This document shows, in pieces, positions 1 to 4,834 of a DNA stretch of 5,264 nucleotides. A program made the position numbers and the translations under genes. Origin of the DNA: Candidatus Woesearchaeota archaeon (GTDB lineage: Archaea > Nanobdellota > Nanobdellia > SCGC-AAA011-G17 > UBA489); contig JAUXTV010000070.1 of assembly GCA_030679025.1 (NCBI GenBank), positions 1 through 5,264 on the forward strand, given 5' to 3'. Every line of letters starts with the position of its first letter. The first letter of the stretch is position 1. The notes under the pieces are model-generated. The model worked only from the letters and a program-made list of their open reading frames with translations. It did not search any database and was not told the origin of the DNA.

Positions 1-1
1 A

Positions 2-346
2 AATAGCAAAAATCTTCCAGTCTGCAGCAGTGTCTATGTAACAAATTCTAATAGAGATGGACGAAAAATACCTGATAAACTGTTTAAACAACGCATTAAA
101 GAAGTAGAGACTATGCTTTTGAAGCTCTTTGGAGGTCATAGCACTGATCAATTAGAACATGGTGAATACCTTTCTAAAAATAATAAACTAGTCAGCGAAA
201 AAGTAGCTCGAGTAACAGTATTTTCTAATGTTCATGTCTATAAAAAACACCAAAATGCCTTAAAAAAATGGCTCTTGCAAAAGAAAAATGCATGGAATCA
301 AGAGACTATAGGCTATGAATTTGAAAGCGATTTATACTATATTTGA
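2..346 (+). CDS. 3' part of an uncharacterised small protein, cut by the left edge
   Basis: The frame ending at the TGA at 344-346 has no stop back to base 2, so at least 114 residues are visible and the true start is probably outside the window. The first in-window ATG (113) has no TATA box 25 bp upstream and would cut into a plausible domain. The upstream part reads SYVTNSNRDGRKIP, then an acidic and basic helix ending in LLKLFGGHST, then a G-E-Y segment and LVSEKVARVTVF. This pattern of 'N-x-DG', 'LFGG-x-T' and 'lvsE' followed by a beta strand recalls small uncharacterised alpha/beta proteins of bacteria and archaea, but I cannot name a family. The C-terminal third is lysine-rich and has no membrane segment, so it is probably cytosolic. 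Coding is supported by a long open frame and ordinary composition. Function unknown. Confidence 0.6.
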   Translation, partial: NSKNLPVCSSVYVTNSNRDGRKIPDKLFKQRIKEVETMLLKLFGGHSTDQLEHGEYLSKNNKLVSEKVARVTVFSNVHVYKKHQNALKKWLLQKKNAWNQETIGYEFESDLYYI

Positions 347-348
347 TC

Positions 349-365
349 TTATTCTTTAATTTTTT
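349..365 (+). terminator. Oligo-T tract after the first gene
   Basis: Three bases after the TGA at 346 the + strand becomes T-rich, ending in a run of six T at 360-365 with no strong hairpin before it. Archaeal RNA polymerase terminates at U-rich tracts without needing a stem-loop, so this is a reasonable 3' end for the upstream gene. It lies before the dacZ TATA box. Assigned from composition and position only. Confidence 0.4.
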
Positions 366-392
366 ATGATTCTCTGTTCCAAAATAAAAACG

Positions 393-400
393 TTTTTATA
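393..400 (+). promoter_or_regulatory. TATA box of the diadenylate cyclase gene
   Basis: The octamer TTTTTATA, preceded by an A-rich stretch (AAAAAC) that could serve as the TFB recognition element, is centred about 25 bp upstream of the ATG at 422. This is the usual archaeal TATA-to-start distance, so transcription would begin at or next to that ATG and give a leaderless mRNA. It would lie too close to the GTG at 407 to serve that start, which helps decide the start codon. Confidence 0.65.
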
Positions 401-421
401 TGATGAGTGATTTCCGACACT

Positions 422-1255
422 ATGGAAGACATAGCTGCGTTTGTAGAGCCTGCTACTCTGGAGTTTTTTACTAGTTTACATGCAACAAAACTACTTTATA
501 TCACTCAAGTCAAAAAAGAAGAATCTGTTGTTGCTGAAGACAGATACTTTGAAGTAGAGATAAATATTTTTGTCCGTTCTGATGTAGGCTATGAGCGAGA
601 ACATTTTCATGCGGAAATCAAAAAGCGTCCCTTTGGCTCTTTACGCACTCTCAAAGACTTATTGCTACAGGCGATTACTCGCAAATTAATAGACAAAGGA
701 GATAAAGTGTTCTGTGTTGTTGATGAAAATCTAGGTATTGGCTATAAAGGAGTTAGTTTTGTCTTTGATATTGACCATGTTTTAGTTGATATTTCCAAAC
801 ATCATCTCTCTGACAATGTCCCTTCTGAAATTATTGAAGCTATCATTGATATCGCAACTGAAATCGCTACTGAAGGCAGAGAAGGCAAAAAAATAGGCAC
901 CGCGTTTATTATAGGTGATAAAACTGAACTCTTGAAATACGTCAAACAATTGGTGTTGAATCCTTTCTTAGGCTATTTAGAAAGCAAAATCAAGATTTCT
1001 GATCCTACTATTCGTGAAACTGTCAAAGAGTTTGCTCAATTAGATGGAGTGTATATTTTGGACAATGATGGTAGTATTATTACTAGTTGCGCTTATTTGG
1101 ATGTACCTACTGAAGGCATAGACTTACCCGGATTAGGAACTAAGCACTTGAACTGTGCAGCCATCACCAAGCATTTAGACAGCATTGCTTTTGTGGTTTC
1201 TTCTACTGGGACTATTAGGATCTTTAAAGAAGGCAAAGTCATTATGAAGATTTGA
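422..1255 (+). CDS. dacZ: Diadenylate cyclase, archaeal DacZ type (c-di-AMP synthase)
   Basis: Predicted to condense two ATP into c-di-AMP, a second messenger tied to osmotic and potassium balance in archaea and bacteria; cytosolic. The 277-residue length fits archaeal DacZ. The N-terminal half (about 1-150) is the alpha/beta domain typical of DacZ. About residues 155-180 hold the linker GTAFIIGD...LVLNPFLGY, characteristic of the DAC domain. The catalytic region follows: DGV at 208-210 (canonical DGA), then YLDVP, GLGTKH at 237-242 (canonical GTRH), CAAITKH, and the ending TGTIRIFKEGKVIMKI. The oddities are Ala to Val in DGA, and Lys and Leu where the RHR motif has its two arginines, so activity should be tested. 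I chose ATG 422 over GTG 407 because the TATA box sits about 25 bp before 422 and an in-frame TGA at 404-406 directly precedes the GTG. It has its own promoter. The family call is strong; catalytic competence is less certain. Confidence 0.88.
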   Translation: MEDIAAFVEPATLEFFTSLHATKLLYITQVKKEESVVAEDRYFEVEINIFVRSDVGYEREHFHAEIKKRPFGSLRTLKDLLLQAITRKLIDKGDKVFCVVDENLGIGYKGVSFVFDIDHVLVDISKHHLSDNVPSEIIEAIIDIATEIATEGREGKKIGTAFIIGDKTELLKYVKQLVLNPFLGYLESKIKISDPTIRETVKEFAQLDGVYILDNDGSIITSCAYLDVPTEGIDLPGLGTKHLNCAAITKHLDSIAFVVSSTGTIRIFKEGKVIMKI

Positions 1256-1258
1256 TGT

Positions 1259-1270
1259 TACTTATAAGTA
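1259..1270. repeat. 12-bp perfect palindrome upstream of the AlaE-like gene
   Basis: TACTTATAAGTA is a perfect palindrome lying 16 bp upstream of the TATA box at 1287-1294, roughly 47-58 bp before the predicted transcription start. It is flanked by a direct repeat of GTTAC (1257-1261 and 1271-1275). The position suits an archaeal activator or repressor operator, but an AT-rich 12-mer can arise by chance in this genome. It is only a candidate site. Confidence 0.3.
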
Positions 1271-1286
1271 GTTACATATAGCAAGA

Positions 1287-1294
1287 TTTATATA
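1287..1294 (+). promoter_or_regulatory. TATA box of the AlaE-like membrane protein gene
   Basis: TTTATATA is close to the archaeal consensus and is centred 26-27 bp upstream of the ATG at 1317. No Shine-Dalgarno sequence precedes that ATG; the leader region is pyrimidine-rich. A leaderless transcript starting at 1317 is the simplest reading. This argues against the TTG at 1308 as the start. Confidence 0.72.
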
Positions 1295-1316
1295 GTGGTT
1301 TAACCTTTTGTTTCTT

Positions 1317-2090
1317 ATGGATAAAATAAAAAGATCTAGGGTAGAAAAATCAACTTCAGATAGTTATGCTCTTAGCCCTCAGCAGATTGCTTTTTCACAA
1401 TTATATACAAAGGCTAGAGAGGAAATCCCGCTTCATTTAGTAAATACAACTGCATTAAACGCCGCTGCAACTCCTCCTTATGCAGCTCTTGAAGTTGGTC
1501 TTGCTAAAATGACTGATGATGTTTCATTAGGATCTAGATTAACCGCTGTTGGATTAGGTTATGCAGGTATTGCATGGCTTTACTCAAAAGGTAGAGACTT
1601 CTCAAGAAGAGTTTTACAGATAACTGATAACTCTAAAGAACGCATACAAGCTATTCACGATGCTATTTATACAGCTGCTTTTAATGGTGTAGCTTGTTTC
1701 CCCCTTTATTTATGGATGGGTGCTGATTCAAAACAGGCAACTATTGGATCACTTATTGGTGCAGCAGTATCTGTACCTCTTGGACCAGTACTAGGATATG
1801 CAGTAGATGCTGCAGGAGAGTTAACCGGTATTAGACCAAACCATAGGATCTCTCATTCTTTTGATAGTCTTGCTGAAACGTTGGAAAAACGTAATATATC
1901 AAAACCTCCGCTTCATTATTTAGCTAACAAATCAAGACGTGTTGGAGAATTTGTGTCAGAATTAAGACCTCGTTCTAAGAAAACCTTAGCTGCTTTATTG
2001 TTAGCTGGTTCAATTGCTGCTACTGCTGGAGTTTATGCTTTAACATCTGATGAAAATTCTCAAGTTATTGAAACTCCCCAATCTAAATAA
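1317..2090 (+). CDS. Membrane protein with AlaE-like (L-alanine exporter) domain
   Basis: A 257-residue membrane protein. Residues about 55-170 align by eye with the E. coli L-alanine exporter AlaE: an EV pair ending a first hydrophobic helix, MTDDVSLGSRL (AlaE has MSFEQSFYSRL), a second helix, a GRD-x-x-x-R segment (AlaE: YRD...R), a Phe-x-x-x-Tyr helix reaching MGADSKQ (AlaE: VGADWHQ), and a fourth helix ending LGPVLGYAVD (AlaE: MGAVYGYFLD). Likely helices are 42-62, 73-89, 115-135 and 142-164, plus one at about 223-243 that AlaE lacks. AlaE is about 149 residues, so this protein carries about 40 extra residues before the domain and about 85 after it, including a basic stretch (RPRSKK) and the additional C-terminal helix. 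Role by homology: amino-acid efflux across the cytoplasmic membrane; the substrate is not established. ATG 1317 is chosen from TATA spacing. It converges on the methyltransferase gene. Confidence 0.72.
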   Translation: MDKIKRSRVEKSTSDSYALSPQQIAFSQLYTKAREEIPLHLVNTTALNAAATPPYAALEVGLAKMTDDVSLGSRLTAVGLGYAGIAWLYSKGRDFSRRVLQITDNSKERIQAIHDAIYTAAFNGVACFPLYLWMGADSKQATIGSLIGAAVSVPLGPVLGYAVDAAGELTGIRPNHRISHSFDSLAETLEKRNISKPPLHYLANKSRRVGEFVSELRPRSKKTLAALLLAGSIAATAGVYALTSDENSQVIETPQSK

Positions 2091-2141
2091 GTTCATTATA
2101 TATAAAATATTTATTGATCTGCACCATTTTATTTACTTCTT
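2091..2141. terminator. AT-rich convergent terminator region
   Basis: This 51-bp gap separates two convergent genes. On the + strand it has T-rich tracts at about 2126-2143 (TTTTATTT and CTTTTATTT), suited to ending the AlaE-like transcript. On the minus strand the A-rich run at about 2102-2111 reads as a short T-tract that could end the GNAT/methyltransferase transcript. There is no clear stem-loop. Assigned from position and base composition. Confidence 0.4.
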
Positions 2142-2864
2142 TTATTTGATGGCACAAATGGCTTGATAATTTTTTTCATATCTGAATTTTTGCCTCCAAA
2201 CACGAGCTGCATGCTGTTTCATGACTTCTTCTAGTTCATTAGGCGTAATAAATACAGACTCACAACCACCTCTAAATTCTTCACCCCACACAACTCCTTC
2301 TCCATAAGTCTTTCTTACTCTTCTTTCCAAATCATATTCAATTCTTCCTTTTAATGAAATCCTTGGATATTCTAATGCAATTTCTCTAGTACTTGCATCA
2401 ATATCTTCCTGCCGCACTGTATCTACATATAGTAAACCACTAGGTTTTATTCTCTCAAACATCAAACCGATACTTTTTGCTATTGCTGATTTGATTACCA
2501 TTTCTGGGAGTACCTCTTTACCTTCTTTCCAATTCAAAACATAACTAAGACTATTTCCTCTGCATATTACACCATCATATTTTTCAGCAATTTTTCCTAA
2601 CTCTAACCAATTGAGTGTTAAGTATTTGATATTTGGATGCTTATGCTCTTGATTAGCCATTTGGATCATCTCGGGATCTCCATCTATTCCCAATCCACTA
2701 AAACCTCTGTCAGCTAGACCTCTCAAAACATTTCCATCTCCGCAACCACATTCTAGTATTGTTTTTACTTTATTTTTTCTAAGCAATGCTGCTACTTCAT
2801 CTATGAATTTCTGCCCATACATCGCTCTTGACAAAAGAGCCCATTCTTTAGATAATGACATCAT
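2142..2864 (-). CDS. Class I SAM-dependent methyltransferase (small-molecule type)
   Basis: A 240-residue Rossmann-fold methyltransferase, expected to move a methyl group from S-adenosylmethionine to an unidentified acceptor in the cytosol. SAM-binding motif I is ILECGCGDG at 36-44. The acidic residue at the end of strand 2 is D61 (GIDGDPEM). Strand 4 carries DGVICRGNSLSYV at 97-109, close to the 'GNS' segment of glycine/sarcosine N-methyltransferase-like enzymes, and the strand 5 region is GLLYVDTVRQED (143-154). The C-terminal third is a variable beta-rich extension that would shape the acceptor site. Length fits a full single-domain enzyme. It is the second gene of an operon: its ATG overlaps the GNAT stop codon as ATGA, which implies translational coupling; no Shine-Dalgarno is obvious. 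A second ATG follows immediately (2859-2861). The exact substrate cannot be read from sequence. Confidence 0.85.
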   Translation of the reverse strand: MMSLSKEWALLSRAMYGQKFIDEVAALLRKNKVKTILECGCGDGNVLRGLADRGFSGLGIDGDPEMIQMANQEHKHPNIKYLTLNWLELGKIAEKYDGVICRGNSLSYVLNWKEGKEVLPEMVIKSAIAKSIGLMFERIKPSGLLYVDTVRQEDIDASTREIALEYPRISLKGRIEYDLERRVRKTYGEGVVWGEEFRGGCESVFITPNELEEVMKQHAARVWRQKFRYEKNYQAICAIK

Positions 2865-3532
2865 TTTCGTAAATCTTGGTATACTAGTACTCTACGTCCT
2901 CCAGACGGAACATCTTTTTCTAGAAACTTTGCATCAGTAATTCCCAGTGCTCTAAGCCTCGGCAGAATCCTCAGATAAAATCCAACAATAGGATCTTGAG
3001 CTAATTCTTTGATACCCATAGTCTTTCCACATAGTAAGGATTCATCAATAACAGATTTAACATAGTGATTTTGCTTAATTTTCTCAAAACCAGGATAACA
3101 ACTTCCGTTATAAGAAGGAACTCGCATATCTCCGACAAAAAAGTCTTTTTTTTGAAGTTGTGCTACTTCTAAGGCTTTTCCAATCAATGCTTTTGCAACC
3201 AATCCATTTCGATATTCAGGTACAACACCTAAGCTATAAATAAATAAGGCATTAGCAACTGGTTCACTTTTTCTATTAGCCCACTTTTCAAAATTAGGAT
3301 GTTTGACGATGAAATCAGCAAAGTCAGGGACAAATTGATCTTGTCTACATGCTACTGTTCCAACTAGGAGGTCAGTATTGCCTTCAATGAAAGCACCTAG
3401 ATATATATGATTTTTATTTAATCTATCTCCAATAACTTTTTTATCTGCTTGTATTGGCGGTATAAATGCCTTAGTTTCTACTCTTAGGATATCTTCAAGG
3501 TCAGTCTTCTTCAATTCTTTAATCTTCACCAT
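2861..3532 (-). CDS. GNAT-family N-acetyltransferase
   Basis: A 223-residue protein of the Gcn5-related acetyltransferase superfamily, transferring an acyl group from acyl-CoA to an amine; substrate unknown. The N-terminus (IKELKKTDLEDILRVETKAF) is the usual first strand and helix. Strands at 43-48 and 54-62 follow, and motif A at 98-120 contains SLGVVPEYRNGLVAKAL, in which R108-N-G110-L-V-A113 fills the pyrophosphate-binding R/QxxGxG/A position. The later segments MRVPSYNGS (136-144), QDPIVGFYLRI (179-189) and GGRRVLVYQD (211-220) resemble the GNAT type often found alone or fused to carbon-nitrogen hydrolases, where 'DP-x-x-x-F-x-L-R' and 'GY-x-V-L' elements occur at similar places. It is the first gene of the two-gene operon, read from its own TATA box without a leader, and is divergent from a TrmB-type regulator. 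The family is secure; the reaction is not. Confidence 0.83.
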   Translation of the reverse strand: MVKIKELKKTDLEDILRVETKAFIPPIQADKKVIGDRLNKNHIYLGAFIEGNTDLLVGTVACRQDQFVPDFADFIVKHPNFEKWANRKSEPVANALFIYSLGVVPEYRNGLVAKALIGKALEVAQLQKKDFFVGDMRVPSYNGSCYPGFEKIKQNHYVKSVIDESLLCGKTMGIKELAQDPIVGFYLRILPRLRALGITDAKFLEKDVPSGGRRVLVYQDLRK

Positions 3533-3553
3533 TCTCTGGTAGTATCTTATAGA

Positions 3554-3561
3554 GTATAAAA
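3554..3561 (-). promoter_or_regulatory. TATA box of the GNAT/methyltransferase operon
   Basis: On the minus strand 3561 to 3554 reads TTTTATAC, centred about 25-26 bp upstream of the GNAT ATG at 3532. This matches the spacing of the other promoters here and implies a leaderless mRNA. Two direct copies of AGTAT on the + strand (3541-3545 and 3553-3557), 12 bp apart, overlap this promoter. Confidence 0.6.
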
Positions 3562-3569
3562 TGATAAGT

Positions 3570-3587
3570 AGTCGCTTTTAATCGACT
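3570..3587. promoter_or_regulatory. Inverted repeat between divergent promoters, candidate operator
   Basis: AGTCG and CGACT arms separated by 8 bp (3570-3574 and 3583-3587) sit between the two divergent TATA boxes. They lie about 38-55 bp upstream of the operon start and 43-60 bp upstream of the regulator start. Placement midway between a TrmB-like regulator gene and a divergent operon makes it a natural operator candidate. Five-base arms are short, and the match to any known TrmB site was not shown, so this is inference from position. Confidence 0.35.
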
Positions 3588-3599
3588 CTTTCGTAAAAC

Positions 3600-3607
3600 T
3601 TATATAT
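3600..3607 (+). promoter_or_regulatory. TATA box of the TrmB-family regulator gene
   Basis: TTATATAT, preceded by an A-rich stretch (GTAAAAC) that could be the TFB recognition element, is centred 26-27 bp upstream of the ATG at 3630. There is no Shine-Dalgarno sequence, so a leaderless transcript is expected. It is the best consensus match in the window. Confidence 0.75.
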
Positions 3608-3629
3608 CCCTTATCTCCTCTTTAGAATC

Positions 3630-4379
3630 ATGGAAGAACGCATTAGAATATTACTCCTGGAATATGGTCTTGATACCAATGAAATCAATGTTTTTTCTTA
3701 CTTAGTCGCTAATAAAGAACTTACTGCCTATAAAATTGCAAAAGAACTAGGCATTCATAGATCAACCTGTTATGATATTTTAGAACGTCTTATACGGAAA
3801 GGATTTATTAGTAAATTTAATCGAGAGAAAGTAGCCTATTTTAGTGCTAATACCTTGAATAGAGTTTTATCATCATTAAAAGACAAAGAAACTATTCTTA
3901 ACAACTTAATGCCAGAACTTCAAAAATTAGAACAAGCTAATGAAAACAAGATATCTTTATTAGAAGGAGCAGAAGGACAAAAACAATTTAATTTCAAGCT
4001 TTTCTCTCTTGCAAAAGAACGTAAACTCTCTTTTTGTTATATCATTGGAAACACTCATGCTGTCACCTTAAGTTCTAATCTCTTTATTGAAAGATTATTA
4101 CGTGAGTTTACTACTTTACCTAAAAAAATTATCTATAAAGGAATATGGGATAACCATTTTGAACATGATCCTCTCCTCAAACACTATGATCTTCTTGGGG
4201 AAAATAAACTCCTTTCAAACTTACCTTCGAAAGTTGGAACTCTCATTTTTGATGGTTATGTTGCTTTTTTATATACTGCAGATAAACCTTATTGTATTGA
4301 AATTCAAAATGCGTTGCTATCACATGAATTAAAGAGTTATTTTGATCATCTTTGGAATATATCTACAAAAAGAAAATAA
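3630..4379 (+). CDS. TrmB-family transcriptional regulator
   Basis: A 249-residue DNA-binding regulator. Residues 1-75 form the TrmB-type winged helix: an opening helix (LLLEYGLDTNEINVFSYL), then ELTAYKIAKELGIHRSTCYDILERLIRKGFI as helix-turn-helix (31-60), and a short wing leading to VAYFSA. Residues about 75-105 are a likely dimerising coiled coil (SSLKDKETILNNLMPELQKLE). LLEGAEGQKQFNF (110-122) begins the C-terminal effector-like domain, whose end (LIFDGYVAFLY, then ending FDHLWNIS) follows the usual TrmB pattern. TrmB proteins in archaea respond to sugars or other small ligands and act as repressors or activators; the ligand here is unknown. It is divergent from the GNAT/methyltransferase operon with a shared 97-bp promoter region, so it may control that operon and itself. 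Complete gene with a leaderless start at 3630. Confidence 0.87.
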   Translation: MEERIRILLLEYGLDTNEINVFSYLVANKELTAYKIAKELGIHRSTCYDILERLIRKGFISKFNREKVAYFSANTLNRVLSSLKDKETILNNLMPELQKLEQANENKISLLEGAEGQKQFNFKLFSLAKERKLSFCYIIGNTHAVTLSSNLFIERLLREFTTLPKKIIYKGIWDNHFEHDPLLKHYDLLGENKLLSNLPSKVGTLIFDGYVAFLYTADKPYCIEIQNALLSHELKSYFDHLWNISTKRK

Positions 4380-4417
4380 ACGCGACACTGTCATCTCTTT
4401 ACTGCTACAAGCGAAAG

Positions 4418-4424
4418 CTATAAG
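4418..4424 (+). promoter_or_regulatory. Weak TATA box of the DOHH-like gene
   Basis: CTATAAG, preceded by GCGAAAG, is centred 28 bp before the ATG at 4449. It is a poorer match and slightly farther away than the other TATA boxes in the window, so the start site would fall at or a few bases before the ATG. No other TATA-like site is better placed. Confidence 0.45.
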
Positions 4425-4432
4425 AACATTCA

Positions 4433-4446
4433 TTTTTTTATTTTTT
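4433..4446 (+). terminator. Double oligo-T tract before the DOHH-like gene
   Basis: Runs of seven T (4433-4439) and six T (4441-4446) split by one A are the strongest T-tract in the window, and lie 54-67 bp after the TrmB-family gene's stop. They fit an archaeal factor-independent terminator for that gene, yet they sit between the downstream gene's TATA box and its ATG, so terminator and promoter interlock. Confidence 0.45.
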
Positions 4447-4448
4447 CT

Positions 4449-4832
4449 ATGGTTAAAGATTATAAGAAGATTGTTTTAGATCTCAAGGCTAGAAAGGAAG
4501 ATCGTATTCAGGCAGCATTTCAACTAGAAAATAATGCAGATGACGTGACTGTTGATGTCCTGGGCAAAGCGCTGTTAAATGATCCTAGCTCTATTGTCAG
4601 ACATGAATGTGCATTTTCTTTAGGAGAGACCGGACATCCTGACAAAGCTGGACCTTATCTCATGCAGGCTATCCAAACAGATAAGAGTATTTTTGTTGTG
4701 CATGAATCTTTACTGGCTTTAGCAACTCTTGGAAATATAAAATTTATTCCCTTCATTAAAAAATATCTTCATCATGAAAATCCTGAGATTGCAGAATCTG
4801 CAGCAATTGCTTTAGAACGACTTCACTCATAA
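4449..4832 (+). CDS. HEAT-repeat protein resembling half of deoxyhypusine hydroxylase
   Basis: A 127-residue all-helical protein of about four HEAT-like repeats. Repeat 2 begins IVRHECAFSLGETG (H52, E53) and repeat 3 FVVHESLLALATLG (H85, E86); the histidines are 33 residues apart. In human DOHH, the di-iron enzyme that hydroxylates deoxyhypusine on eIF5A, the N-terminal half has HE at 56/57 and 89/90, also 33 apart, within 'HE-x-A-x-x-LG' contexts. By eye the match runs the full length: the first repeat (EDRIQAAFQLENN beside LQARFRALFTLRG) and the last (PEIAESAAIALERL beside IEVAETCQLAVRRL). Full DOHH has two such halves, about 300 residues, with four HE motifs. I infer that this protein could dimerise to rebuild the site and act on aIF5A in the cytosol. 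Alternatives are a PBS-lyase/HEAT scaffold or a non-hypusine metal enzyme. No aIF5A or deoxyhypusine synthase gene is in the window. Start ATG 4449 follows the weak TATA box. Confidence 0.72.
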   Translation: MVKDYKKIVLDLKARKEDRIQAAFQLENNADDVTVDVLGKALLNDPSSIVRHECAFSLGETGHPDKAGPYLMQAIQTDKSIFVVHESLLALATLGNIKFIPFIKKYLHHENPEIAESAAIALERLHS

Positions 4833-4834
4833 TT

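Noticed and set aside
407..421. GTG start for the diadenylate cyclase
   Set aside because: It lies only about 10 bp from the TATA box centre and directly after an in-frame TGA; ATG 422 fits the archaeal spacing.
2098..2120. TATA-like AT-rich sequence between the convergent genes as a promoter
   Set aside because: No coding start follows at the right distance on either strand; it fits a convergent terminator region better.
4087..4332. 81-codon + strand frame inside the TrmB-family gene
   Set aside because: It overlaps a well-supported regulator in another frame, is rich in Leu/Ile/Tyr as expected of an out-of-frame AT-rich read, and has no promoter.
4410..4419. AGC-GAAA-GCT mini-hairpin with a GNRA-type loop after the TrmB-family gene
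   Set aside because: A 3-bp stem is too short to be meaningful, and the bases overlap the putative TATA region of the next gene.
4380..4448. Possible small RNA or tRNA in the gap after the TrmB-family gene
   Set aside because: No cloverleaf, T-loop motif or long stem is visible; the gap is explained by a promoter and T-tract.
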